A DNA stretch of 64,000 nt from Saussurea involucrata (lineage: Eukaryota > Streptophyta > Magnoliopsida > Asterales > Asteraceae). The notes under the pieces were generated by a model. The model did not search any database. It was not told the DNA's origin and worked only from the letters and a program-made list of their open reading frames with translations. Every line of letters begins with the position of its first letter. The stretch's first letter is position 1. Position numbers and translations under genes: made by a program. Location: NCBI GenBank assembly GCA_033807775.1, contig CM066313.1, positions 89,723,484-89,787,483 on the forward strand, read 5' to 3'. Of this stretch, positions 42,946 to 53,610 are shown piece by piece.

Positions 42946-43646
42946 TGTTGGGAACTGAAGATATGCCAAGTATGGTTAGTACTGCCAAGACAATGTTACT
43001 ACTGCCAGTTCTTCGTTACTACTGCTGGGCAAGATTACTACTGCTAGAAGAAGTTACTACTGCTAGAAGAAGTTACTACTGCTAGAAGAAGTTACTACTG
43101 CTAGACATGGTTAGTACTGCTGAGCTGAGTTACTACTGCTTGAAGACTGTGAAGGTTAATACTGCTGAAGGTCGTTAATGCTGCTGAGCCAAATCATCGT
43201 TAATGCTGCTGACTTGATAAGTTTGGTATGCGATACTTTTGGAGACAAAGAAGGAATTGATCAAGATATGTTTAACGAAGATTCAGAAGATCAATTTACT
43301 TTTGATAGTTATCTTGTAATTACTTTTGTATATATAGTATTGATAGATAGCTATTAAAAAAAGATACGATAGAAGATAGATAGTATACAGAATTCTATAT
43401 TTATTCAAGAGTGAATTAACCTCAAGGTGTAAGAACCCTATTTCTAGAGAAGTAGAAATCGTCTTGTTGAGCCTGTTCAACAAGATTGAGGTTTGGTGTA
43501 AAGCTTGTGAGTAATACTGTTTGATATATATACAGTGTATTGAATTTCTATTGATTGTTCTTTAATTGATTTAGAGTTCTATTCCGCAAGATTCTCTAAA
43601 TTCTGTTTCTAAGAAGTTTAATTCTTGTTAAGAATCGATCCTGACA
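42946..43646 (+). repeat. Element D 3' LTR (701 bp)
   Basis: Same sequence as the 5' LTR apart from two missing tandem units (20 and 19 bp, exactly the 39-bp length difference) and one C/T change near 43236. Confidence 0.95.
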
Positions 43647-44378
43647 AATTGCATTTGTATATTTTTTATTTTCATAATACCCTTATATTTATTAACTTTA
43701 TCATATTATTTTAACGACGTTGTAATTCATATTTAAATCCACATTAAATTATCAAAAACCAAATTTCATTAAATAAAAATGTTACATTTTCAACACACAT
43801 CTAAAATTAAAATACATAAGCATTTAATCGGAATTAAAAAATCTTTTCCATAAATGATCAACTAATGCATCCCGAAGTGCAAAGTGAACTTCTTTATCGT
43901 TAATTTGTCTATATTGAGCAGCATATTGTTGGAATGTGTCATTATCATTTGTGAAGAATGTTATTCAAAAATCGTTTTCCGCTTACGTATGCTTTTATTA
44001 CGGTTGTCGTTGTATACTTTTATCTTTGTCATTTGTAATGCTTTTATGTTAAAATATGTGTTAATGGCGTGTTTTAATCAAATATGTTATGTTGTAAATT
44101 GTTAAAGTTTATTAGTTTTTAAATTTAGTTGGATACATATAAATTGAATTTAAAACTTAAAGATAAATATAATTCTAGTTTATTAAAATTGGTATTAGAC
44201 AACAAATAAAATAAAAATATAAGAATCTAAAAAATTGAATGACCATTTTGTAATTATCAAAAAGTTAGAAAAAACTAGAGAGTATGAATATTAACTCTCT
44301 ATATATAGAAAGTTACTATTCATTTTTCTATTTTAGAGAGTAAAATAGAGGGTTCATTGGATAGGATTTAGAGACTAA

Positions 44379-44651
44379 GGCATCTCCAATATAATTCTCT
44401 ATTTTACTCTCTATTATAAAGTAAAAATAGAGAATATGTTATGTCTTCTCCAATGTATTGCTCTATTTTCTACTATAAAATAGAAGATTCCAAGTATATT
44501 CTATTTTCTACTTTAGAAAAAAATAGAGAGTATGAATAGTGTTCCTCTATATTTAGAGAGTTACTATTAATTTCTCTATTATAAAGAGTAAATTAGAGGG
44601 TTCATTGGAGATGTTTTAGAGAGTAAAATAGAGGGTTCATTGGAGATGGTC
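44379..44651. mobile_element. Harbinger-like MITE, 273 bp
   Basis: Ends GGCATCTCCAAT and ATTGGAGATGGTC are inverted repeats with TAA on both sides (44376-44378, 44652-44654). The interior is built of TCTATTTTACTCTCTATTATAAAG-like inverted stretches. A further end fragment (ACATTGGAGATGGTG) lies at 44682-44697. It belongs to the same family as the split MITE next to it. Confidence 0.6.
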
Positions 44652-45074
44652 TAAAATAAAGATAGAGAGTAAAATAAAGGGTACATTGGAGATGGTGTTT
44701 AAAATAAAATAAAAAACAAATTTGAATAGAAATTTGAAGTGGTTGGGGACAATAAGTTTTGTCTCGTTCTTTCCTGTCTCATGCACCAAACGCTGCCTAA
44801 AAGATGTCGTTAATACTTTATAAGTGATACCAATATTATTATTAAAAAAATTTACTTTAAACCAAAAAATAATTAATTTAGATAAAAGTAAAATACAAAT
44901 ACATAGCTAGAATAAATTATAATTATAGTGTTGCAATAATCACAATAGAGATTAGAGACAACTGAACAATAAGTGGGGATTCTTTTTAATTAATGTTGCA
45001 AATTAGTAAAATTGTAATTTTAAATTGATTATTCACTTCATTTTTTCAATTGCATATGATTTACAATAGGGAAA

Positions 45075-45561
45075 TTAATTAAAATGCCAAAAGTCAAACA
45101 TCTTCTTACCAAAATGCTACAAATCTCTTACATGTTACAAAAATGCCCTAAAAATCGCGGTGGGCCCCGCGATCGCGGGCCCCAGGCCCATGTGGCACCA
45201 AACTTCGCCCAAATAGCCCGCGTTGGTCCCTCAAGAATGCCCGCGGTCCATCTTTCCCCCCTCAAGAATGTCCGTGTTGACAGTTTTAGTCCCTGCCCGC
45301 GTTGAGATCCCGCGATCGCGGGCTAACCCGCCACGCGTCGGCACAGGGTTTACCCTAAACATTTTTTGAAGACCAAAACCCTAATTTATCTTCTTCGACC
45401 GCACTATATAAGGGGTGGGGGGACCAAAAACCGGCCACTTTCCCATTTTTTAATACTCTCCAATTTTTTAATCAACTCTCTCTCAATTTTCTCCCACTCT
45501 CAATTTTGTCGTGTGGACCACGTGCTCGAGTTTTGTGAAGATGTCTCGTATTACCTCTGTG
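45075..45561 (+). promoter_or_regulatory. GC-rich promoter-like block with a possible short first exon
   Basis: A GC-rich island in AT-rich DNA carrying the 14-bp palindrome CCCGCGATCGCGGG twice (45166-45179, 45309-45322), a TATA-like TATATAAG (45405-45412), a CT-rich leader and ATG at 45541 followed after seven codons by a good splice donor GTG|GTATGT (45562). It looks like the 5' end of a transcription unit whose rest was replaced by minisatellites, perhaps from a transposon. Which family, I cannot say. Confidence 0.3.
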
Positions 45562-45739
45562 GTATGTTTTTCTTATGTTTTTTGTTATTTTTTGTATGTT
45601 ATTTTATTTGTATGTTGTTAGAGTGTTTATAACTTTTGGGTTTTTTGAATATGTTCTATGTTTAACATTTTTAAGATATATGATATGTATGGTTTTATGT
45701 TTGAATATGATATTTGTATGTTATAATGTGTATCTTGTT

Positions 45740-46178
45740 ATATGAGTATTTTTATAAAAAAATGTTAAGAGTGTTTTTTTATAAAAAAATTGTTAAGAGT
45801 GTTTTTTTATAAAAAAATTGTTAAGAGTGTTTTTATAAAAATAATTGTTAAGAGTGTTTTTATAAAAATAATTCTTAAAAGTGTGTTTTTATAAAAATAA
45901 TTCTTAAAAGTGTTTTTTTATAAAAAAATTGTTAAGAGTGTTTTTTTATAAAAAAATTGTTAAGAGTGTGTTTTTATAAAAATAATTCTTAAAAGTGTTT
46001 TTTTATAAAAAAATTGCTAAGAGTGTTTTTTTATAAAAAAAATTGTTAAGAGTGTGTTTTTATAAAAAAATTGTTAATAATGTATTTTTTTATAAAAAAA
46101 TTGTTAAGAATGTGTTTTTATAAAAAATTGTTAAAAATGTGTTTTTTTATAAAAAAATTGTTAAAAATGTGTTTTTTT
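45740..46178. repeat. Minisatellite 1: ~28-31-bp units with TTTTTATAAAAA
   Basis: About 14 copies of a unit of the type GTTAAGAGTGTTTTTTTATAA plus an A-run and TT, varying in T/A run lengths and in AAGAG/AAAAG/AATAA. Each unit contains a TTTTTATAAAAA inverted repeat. An open frame across it (46071-46262) is an artefact of the repeats. Confidence 0.9.
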
Positions 46179-46301
46179 AAGAATGACAATTTAGGTCCCT
46201 ACGGTTTTAAGAATGACAACTTAGGTCCTTTAACTTTTAAGAATGACAATTTAGGTCCCTAAACTTTTAAGAATGACAACTTAGGTCCCTAAACTTTTAT
46301 A
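46177..46301. repeat. Minisatellite 2: 30-bp unit, 4 copies
   Basis: Units of the form TTAAGAATGACAAYTTAGG followed by TCCCTAAACTT, tandem with few differences, abutting minisatellite 1 with no gap. Confidence 0.88.
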
Positions 46302-46317
46302 TATAACTTTTAAGTAT

Positions 46318-46503
46318 GACAATAAAATAAACCGCAACATCTATATATAACACTATTATACGTTGAAATAAAATAAACCGCAACATCTATATATAACACT
46401 ATTATACGTTGAAATAAAATAAACTGCAACATCTATATATAACACTATGATATGTTGAAATAAAATAAACCGCAACCTATCTATTTATAACACTATTATA
46501 TGT
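46318..46503. repeat. Minisatellite 3: ~46-bp unit, 4 copies, broken by element E
   Basis: Units contain AAATAAAATAAACCGCAACA, then TCTATATATAACACTATTATACGTTG. Element E starts inside the last unit at 46504. Confidence 0.88.
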
Positions 46504-47453
46504 TGTAACGACCCAGACCTTTTTCGAAATATTTTGCGTTTGGTGTGGAGTTTTAAGCAGAAGTAGAAGTTGAGGGGCTAGTTGGTAAATAGGAGTTGGG
46601 GTATGAAAAGGCACAAAACCCTAGACAACTTTGCAATTTCCTGATTTTTATGGTGTATGTCGGCTGAGTTTTGTTGAGAGAAAGGGGTATTAGAGTTTTG
46701 AGGGTTTTTGTGAAATTGAAGAGAGGAATCATCAAGTCTTGAATCAGAAGAAGGAATAAGATTGGATTTCGTTTCTTGCAAGTAATCTATCAGGTAACCC
46801 TTAATCCATAACTTCACTTAAGATTCGTCTGATGATTTGTGGTTTTGAGAGTTTTCTTGCTAAAAGTTGTTTAAGACCATTATGGGAGATTTAAGCACCT
46901 TTGGATTGTGTTTAGTCAGTAAAACCTTGGGGGTTTTGGTTTTGGAACTGTATGTAGTTAATCGTCGCTTTATCTTTCTGTTTTCGGAGAGTTTAGCAAG
47001 TTTTCGAACCAAAAAGCTCATCCAGCGTTCGTCCGGAAACCTTCAGGTAGGAAGGTGTCCGGGTGAGTGTCCGGGTATTTCTTGGGCGTTTATTAGAAGG
47101 TATCCGGACGTTGAATCGTCCGGAAAACTGTGTTGTCCGGATAAGTAAATCGTCCGGAAAACTGTGTTGTTCGGATAAGTTGGACGTCCGGAAAGTAGAA
47201 GTTGTCCGGTAAGTTTTGTTCACCCGGTAACCTGTCCGGAAAGCTGTGAGTCAGGTGAGAAGTGTCCGGATGGTTCTAGTCAGCTTATAAATCTATCCCT
47301 TCGTTCAGGTAGACAGTTTGGAGGTAAAGAGCAGAGTAGGGAAAAGCAAGCAAACGTATCAGGTGAGTTTTCTAACTAAAATACGTGCCTTTTAACGTGT
47401 TTTTCTAAAGTGAACACATGATGAGAAATGCCATGTTTTGTTCTTATTCTTTT
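46504..47453 (+). repeat. Element E 5' LTR, left part, with TCCGG cluster
   Basis: About 950 bases up to the insertion of C. Contains 11 TCCGG motifs at 47030-47271 (TCCGGAAA, TCCGGATAAG and TCCGGGTG forms) followed by CAGGTGAGTTTTC, matching the order in element B's LTR (TCCGG cluster, then GTGAGT). Confidence 0.85.
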
Positions 47454-49384
47454 TGTAAAGCCCGTATCCCGGTATGTATTTTCGTATTATTAATCTTTTT
47501 TTAAGCTATTATTTAACGTGGTTTCCGTTAACGGGATTAGGCGATTTGGACCTAATTGTTAAATATGTCAACTATTTTGTTGGTTTGCGAGAAGAGTTTA
47601 GTTGAGGGGCCAAAAGTGGCAAGGGGGACAAACTTGTGCATGGGATCAGCCAAGAGACACCCCTTCCCCTTCCCCTTCCCCTTCGGTTTCATGTTAGTAA
47701 CCCCCAAGAACCTTTAGCCATCTCCCCTCCCCCTTCTTGTTGTTTTCGGCCGAGAAAGGAAAAGAGAGAGAGAGAGAGGAATCGGAAGAGAGAGGGAGGA
47801 AGAGAAAAACCGAGAGAGAAAGAGAGCAAGGGTCGAGAGGAGGAAGGAGGCGATCGCCGGCGTGAGGGAACCAGCGTCGGGAGTGGTCGGAAAGGAGGAG
47901 GAAGAGGGATTCCGTTAAGGTAAGTGTCCCGTTCGTTTTATTTGATGTTTTTCCTCGTCGGAGAATGTAAACCGCCACCACCACCGTCGTAGCCACGGCT
48001 GCCGGCGGTGGGGCCGCCGCTGCACGCCGCCGCGATGGCGGCAGAGAGTGCGTGCGCTTGCGGGTGTGGGGTTGCGGGTGATGTTGGGAGGTTTCGCCGG
48101 AGGTTATCGACCGCAACCACCGTCGTCGCCGCCAACCACCACCACCGCCGAAGGCGGCAGTGGGTGGTGCATGGTGTGGTTCAGCCCATGTCAACCCTAA
48201 AACAGTAAGTCATGTTGCTTTGCGGGTCTGTTTGGATTAAGACGTCTCATTGGGTTCAAGTTCAAAAGGTTATCATTTTATGTAAATTGTACAGTTTCTG
48301 CCCTGTTTTGTAAAAGTTATAACTTTTGCTAGGAATGTCGGATTGGGATGGAGCTGGTGCCAAAACTTCCCATTCTGAGTCTAGTAACTTTTATATGTTT
48401 TGTGGAAAAACCAGTTCGGGCCATAGCTAGTGTCAAATTGCCATTTTATACGGACAAGTCCTGTTTTAGCTGCTCTGAGAGGTGTTTTTGTAAAATTCAT
48501 ATAGAGTGCTAGGAATATCGTTAGGACGCGTGCGATACGTCCCTGGAACCGTAAGACATTGAACTTCCTGAATGTGTAATTAGATTTTTGGTTTGATCAG
48601 TTTAGCAGGGGTAAAATGGGTCCCGAACAGACCTGCGTTTTTAGTATAAAAGCTGGATTTTTTAGTTTCGTTAAACTAGTAAAAGTGTCGTGAGTTGGGA
48701 CCTTTCGTTGACGTTTTTAGTGCGTAATTAGATGGGAAAATGTGAGGAAGGTTGACGTGCTGGTGTTGCGGCTCGGGAGCGCGTCGCTTTGCTTTGAGGT
48801 GAGTTCTCCCACCGCGTAGTTAGGAATTTCATGCATATCGTTATTTTGTGTTACGTGTTATTATGTGTTATTACGTGTTTACGTGAATTAGTTGGGATGT
48901 GATATCTAGTTGTGATCTGTTGAATGTGTATGTGAATTATGTATGCTTGTGTACACCTCAGTGGGACTGGGGGGCTCGGTGGGACCGAGGGCTCGGTGGG
49001 ACTGAGCTAGTACAATTGTATTATCTTTACTCGGTGGGACCGAGGGCTCGGTGGGACTGAGCTTGTATCAATGTCTTTACTCGGTGGGACCGAGGGCTCG
49101 GTGGGACTGAGCTTGTATCGATATATTTTTGGTGTGCTCGGTGGGACCGAGGTTCGTATTTATACGCTAATTGTTATGTGGATTTATATCCGTGGTGATG
49201 GTGATGTTGCCTACAGGCGAGTAGGGGCGATATACGTGAGGTTGCTACCTGCATAAACTTTATTGACTGTTCGAGTTAACGACGTTAACTTCATTTGAGT
49301 TACGAATTATTAAATTGTGATTGTTTTATAATGAAATGCATATTTTTAAAATTTTAAATTCCTTGTAATTTTTGGGATGTTACA
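47454..49384 (+). repeat. Element C 5' LTR (1931 bp, internally deleted)
   Basis: Lacks about 170 bp that the 3' LTR has (60118-60293). Contains a CCCCTT microsatellite, a GA-repeat, a GCC/CCACC-rich stretch (47970-48160) and the CTCGGTGGGACCGAGG repeats (48960-49155). Confidence 0.93.
48956..49155 (+). repeat. CTCGGTGGGACCGAGGG / CTCGGTGGGACTGAGC tandem motifs in C LTR
   Basis: Three compound units plus flanking single copies. CTCGGTGGGACCGAG is itself an inverted repeat (CTCGGT/ACCGAG), so each unit would form a small hairpin. Same array at 59830-60030 in the 3' LTR. Confidence 0.88.
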
Positions 49385-49386
49385 AC

Positions 49387-49399
49387 TTGGTATCAGAGC
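49387..49399 (+). promoter_or_regulatory. Element C primer binding site
   Basis: TTGGTATCAGAGC just after the 5' LTR, initiator tRNA-Met type. Confidence 0.88.
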
Positions 49400-49403
49400 A
49401 CAG

Positions 49404-49444
49404 CTTGAGTGAATCAAACACATCTCGGTGTGTTTGGTCTCAAG
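49404..49444 (+). ncRNA. Strong hairpin right after element C primer binding site
   Basis: CTTGAG/CTCAAG (49404-49409 with 49439-49444) closes CAAACACA/TGTGTTTG (49415-49422 with 49429-49436) around the loop TCTCGG. All stem pairs are Watson-Crick. A leader structure at this site could act in primer placement, dimerisation or packaging (inference). Confidence 0.55.
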
Positions 49445-49607
49445 TTGCGGCTATGAAGTTTTTTAAACTCTCTTATTAAAATCTTTGAAAATAAATGAAC
49501 GGAGAAAGCCCGTTTGGGAAACGGTGATCGTGGGCGCAGTGTGTACAGTCAGCCGACGCCAATTGGGAAGGTACATCACTTAGTGTATTTATTGCTTTCT
49601 AGGCATA

Positions 49608-50330
49608 GGGTATGCATGCTAAATTGCCGAGGTTGTTCACACTGTACTGTACGATGACTGCTTGCTAGTAGGAATCAATGCTAGTTATAGTAGGTTGTCA
49701 AGTGAAGGCCCTATAGGTTGCATGCAGTAAGAATCATATAGCCTTAGAATATTTGATTTAGTTCTATTGTGCAGCTCTTGTTTGAGTCCAACCGTTCTAG
49801 GATAGAATCTTGTATTCGAATGTCTATTTGATTCACGCTGCGTGCGACTGGGTATTCGCGAGGCAACTCGTTATGGCTAACAGGGATTCCGTTGTAGCAA
49901 GAGTAGTGGGATGAGATGAAATTCCTAGTGAGCTGGGAATAGCGTTTACATATGAGTACGTATGCTAGATTGCTTTCTAGAACATAGGAGTATGTATGCT
50001 AGATTGCTTACGTGGATTTTGTGGTATTGTATGGTTGTTACTTGCTATTAGGAACTTATGCTAACTTTGATAGGTTGTTAAGCGAATGCACTATAGGCTG
50101 TATGCGGTAGGAACCGAATAGCCTTAGAATGTTAGATTTAGTTCTATTGCGCAGCTCTTGTTTGAGTCCAACCGTTGTAGGATAGAATCTTATATTCGAA
50201 TGTCTATCTGGTTTCCACTGTATACGACTGTGCGTTCACGAGGCGACTCGTCAGGGCTAGTGGGGGTTCCGTTCTAGCAAGGGTAGTGGGGTATTACGAC
50301 TTTTCTAGGGAGCTAGGAAAAGTGTTTGCA
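49608..50330 (+). repeat. Diverged tandem duplication in element C leader
   Basis: Two copies of a ~340-bp block (about 49608-49957 and 49991-50330). Shared landmarks in order: TAGCCTTAGAATNTTNGATT, GCAGCTCTTGTTTGAGTCC, AACCGTTNTAGGATAGAATC, GATTCCGTT/GGTTCCGTT, AGCAAGNGTAGTGGG and GAGCTNGGAA. The copies have clearly diverged. No coding potential. Confidence 0.8.
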
Positions 50331-50539
50331 TTTGCCGGAATGGGCATATGTGTTTGTTTGTGGTAAGCAACTACTTGGACGTCCCGGGACAGGACTCGAA
50401 ACGAGTAAGGATAGGTGTGAATGGTAGTAGCAGAGCTCCTACTATCTGAAGCACAGGATCCGTGCTCGAGTCGGGGAAAGTCACGGAGAATCCGAAGAGT
50501 TGAGTGTGAGCGTAGTTAGCAGGTTTTAATGTGTGCTAG

Positions 50540-50733
50540 TAGCTCGTTAAGGAGGAACAACAATGCTGATCCAGATGCTGATGCTGGAATTATTGCTGAT
50601 CAGATTCGTGTGATGTTTGCGGTCGAGGTGACGCATATTTTGAGGAGGCGATCCCCGAAATTATTACCGCCATTCGTGATGAGGTAATAGTGTCGATGGA
50701 GGAGCGCATCGCGGCGATTCCACCCCCTGCGGG
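50540..50733 (+). pseudogene. gag: Element C gag N-terminal remnant
   Basis: Translation shows NADPDADAGIIADQIRVMF and, after a frame change, ITAIRDEVIVSMEERIAAIPPP, a gypsy Gag start. Cut by element F at 50734; it continues at 55205. Confidence 0.6.
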
Positions 50734-52329
50734 TGTAACGACCCGGTTTCCCAAACATACAACAAATAACATACAACGCATAACTTCATTACATTCATAA
50801 TAAAAGATACATCACAAACCAAGTACGGTCTCAATAGTCTTGACATTACAAAATATATATAAGCTTCCTAATCAACATCCATCAAAAGCTTCCTACACTT
50901 CATCCTCTCCTGCCGATCCTTAACCTGGAAAACATATTTTTGAAAACAAAATGAGGGTTAGACCAAACGGGTCTAGTGAGTTAATCCCGGTCCTTTCCAA
51001 AATCATTATAAAACCTTTTATGTAAATCCTTTGTATCAAAATAGTTTAGATAAACCTTTGATAATCCTTTCGTAAAATATAAACATACCACACGTATTTA
51101 AATACCAATCCAGACTCGTGCATCGTGTACATCTCATTCACCTTATTCCTCCACAAATGGCCATATTTGTTGGTAGCAAGCCAACTAATAAATCAACAAC
51201 CGGTCCGCTCACCGGAACCCGGCTACCTGTCGGTCCGCACACCGGAACCCGACTACTCACCGGTCCGAACACCGGAACCCGGCTACACACCGGTCCGCTC
51301 ACCGGAACCCGGCAACAAGTGCACTCGTGTAGTGCAAATCTTATATAAATACAATATATATCTCATTACATCATATTGTCATTTATATACACATAATCAT
51401 ATTCCTACCACATAATCATCTCATATATATATTTATACACATATGTATTCCAGTTCAAAACGTTTTACATCAAAACTCACCTTGAATGCTTAAAATACGC
51501 TTCCAAGCCTTTCTCCGAGCTATCCGATCCTTTATCCAAATACCTCAGAATCTGAAACCATTTACATACAAATATCTCCTTACCAACTTATGTATAAGAC
51601 TTACTAGCAGGTTATGGACTCTAGATACATCTACATAACTTTTATCCTCAAAATTACCCAAACAGCCAAGTTATCCGGACAACCCAAACAACCCGGACAA
51701 CGCCACTTTTTCCGGACAACATGACTTTTCCGGACAACCTCAGTAATCCGGACAACAAGACTAATCCGGACAACACGAGGAATCCGGATGCCATCCGGAC
51801 TCTAAATCATCCGGAAACCATCAATCCAATCGTCCGGACTCTATCAACAACTTACCCGGACACCACCCAACAGAACTATCCGGACACATTCATATCATCC
51901 GGACACCTCTGTCGGTTTGGTACTTTTTACCCAGAAAACCGACTGAAATTCATACCAGTTCGATTCTATTGATTCTAATCCGACAGAAACCATTTACCAA
52001 CCATTACAAACATAAATTGTAAAGGAAACATACCTGTAATCTCTTCCAAACTCACCAAATGATGCCTTAACCTAGCTTTCTTCCTTTTTCTCCCTATTCT
52101 CTTAACACACACACAAACACACACTTGAAATCTGAATAATGAAAATATCTGAAGTCTAAAGAGATAATATCTAACCCTATTTACCTTTTAGCCCTTAAAC
52201 TATTCAACAATGACCCAAAACACCCTTAACTTATAAACTTATCCAAACTTTCCCTAATTAGAAACTTTAAAGTTAAATAAACTTAACGGAATTAGATTTT
52301 TAACTAACGGATTTACCCGGGGTATTACA
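50734..52329 (-). repeat. Element F 3' LTR (left copy, 1596 bp)
   Basis: On plus it runs TGTAACGACCCGG...GGGGTATTACA. Includes four ~28-bp units built of ACCGGTCCG..CACCGGAACCCGG (51197-51312), an 11-copy TCCGG cluster (51673-51902) and the TAGACC/GGTCTA hairpin (50959-50975). Overlapping open frames at 51118-51415 only translate the tandem units. Confidence 0.92.
51197..51312 (-). repeat. 28-bp CCGGTCCG/CCGGAACCCGG tandem units in F LTR
   Basis: Four units, each with ACCGGTCCG and CACCGGAACCCGGCTAC and a few variable bases; repeated identically in the other LTR at 54076-54190. Distinct from the nearby TCCGGA cluster but also CCGG-rich. Confidence 0.88.
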
Positions 52330-53610
52330 TTATCTCCCCCTTAAAAGAATTCCGTCCCGGAATTCGGTTAAGCAATAAACGAGGGTAACTACTTATCACG
52401 TCCTATCCAATGGTCCTTCACTCTGATCATTACATTCGTCTACTTTCTCCCACTCTCTTCTCACATAAAACACGTTTTCCCAAGGATAGCTCACTAGGGG
52501 GTACTCACTCTTAACGGATCCTATGAGCTAGCTTTCCTTCACCTCCAAACCAATTGCACGCACCCAATTTCAACAATTACTATACTTTACTAACAACTTC
52601 ACCATACCTCATATCAGAAACTTAATCGAGTCAATCCGAAATCACACTCAATGCTCAAAATAACTTCACATTTTCCATTTCTCAAACGGTAATACTCTAT
52701 TCTTTAGCTAACCTTCTACTGCCACTCCATTCTCTTATTCTTGAATAATACTACTACACACCACCTCGACATCCATGCCTCTCCACACATACTTTTGGCA
52801 CATCTAAACAACTTATAAACAAAATCCCGAGCAGAGGTTTCCACTTATACTCACCCCATATCGTCACAAATTCACCACTTAATCATCACGAAATTCATTA
52901 CTACTACACCTCGCACATTCACTAATTATAAACTGCCATCATCTTATCCACATTACCCCACACATTTAAACAATACCTTTCTTGATAGCGTCAACAGTCA
53001 CATTAAGTATAATCTACACAACATACTAAACTGTCGCCTTCATGACTAGGTCAAGACTTCACGCACTATTGTTACCTTCCACACACAATTCATCACGTTC
53101 TACATACTGCTATTATTCTTTACACTCAAGCCATCACACTCCACACACTAAAAATTAGAACAACAATAATTAAACACACCCTTCTATATCTCTAACACAA
53201 TTGTCAAATATTTTTCTAACACAAATAATAAAATTGAAAACACAAAAGAATCGGTTTGCACCGAAGTCAGATAACACTTTAGCACGTATAAAGTTTATAG
53301 AAATATACCTGTCTTCATCTCTATCCATACGTCGAGTTCGACTTGCCACTCTGTTGATTTCAACAAGGTTAATATACACGTAAGCACATACCCAATATAA
53401 CAAGATATTCCGGTTCAACATGTACTTGTAAGTTCTCGCTTACACTGGCCAGGTGTAATTTGAACATACCTTACATGATGTTCCTTCTACCTTTTTATAC
53501 TTAACATCCCAAGGTTCTAAAATAATAAGGACATCCTACTTCACATACAGTTTAAGTCTAGGTATAAATCCAAATACCTAAATCCCTTAAACTAGGGCTC
53601 TGATACCATT
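52330..53610 (-). pseudogene. Element F internal region: protease scrap and non-coding filler
   Basis: Reading leftward: primer site (53608-53597), leader, hairpin (53469-53428), a frame (53421-53170) whose end shows INFIRAKVLSDFGANRFF and DNCVRDIEGCV, aligning with element B's protease around LFDSGANRSF and EDCVIDIEGRL but missing the DSG order and most of the domain. The remaining ~830 bases have no recognisable coding. The end TTCCGGGACGGAATTC then AAGGGGGAGATAA is the polypurine region, like element B's. Confidence 0.75.
53428..53469 (-). ncRNA. Leader hairpin with TGGCCA loop (element F RNA)
   Basis: On minus: outer stem GTATGTTC/GAACTTAC (one mismatch), inner stem TTACAC/GTGTAA, loop CTGGCCA. 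Element B has a G-U pair where F has A-U in the inner stem, so pairing is kept. Confidence 0.6.

Larger units (their letters stand above)
33492..43646 (+). mobile_element. Element D: young Sirevirus with open gag, pol and third ORF
   Basis: A 10.2-kb Ty1/copia element. The 5' LTR is 740 bp and the 3' LTR 701 bp; after allowing for one extra copy each of a 20-bp and a 19-bp tandem unit in the 5' LTR, I find a single substitution. Flanks are AATTA and AATTG (4 of 5 match). It has primer binding site, gag, one uninterrupted pol frame, a repeat-filled spacer, a 911-aa third ORF and a polypurine tract. The lack of lesions and near-identical LTRs mean a recent insertion, but the gag lacks its core (see gag entry). 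Confidence 0.95.
33297..44367. mobile_element. Harbinger-like MITE, split by element D
   Basis: Left end GGGAATCTCCAATG...TCTCTATTTTACTCT (from 33297) and right end AGAGAGTAAAATAGAGGGTTCATTGG (to 44367) are inverted repeats, each next to TTA (33294-33296, 44368-44370), the 3-bp duplication of PIF/Harbinger elements. Minus element D the unit is about 0.9 kb. No transposase is seen in either half. Sequence just left of D and about 20-60 bases right of D share TATTTATTAACTTTAT, so the MITE interior was itself repetitive. Confidence 0.55.

Noticed and set aside
46071..46262. KKLLKMCF repeat peptide
   Set aside because: Pure translation of minisatellite 1; start and stop are incidental.
47636..48208. 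R/E-rich and A/T-rich frames, duplicated at 58456-59085
   Set aside because: They arise from GA-repeat and GCC-rich DNA in the two LTRs of element C, on both strands at once.
51118..51415. Two overlapping frames duplicated at 53995-54292
   Set aside because: They translate the 28-bp tandem units of the F LTR and are present in both LTRs; not genes.
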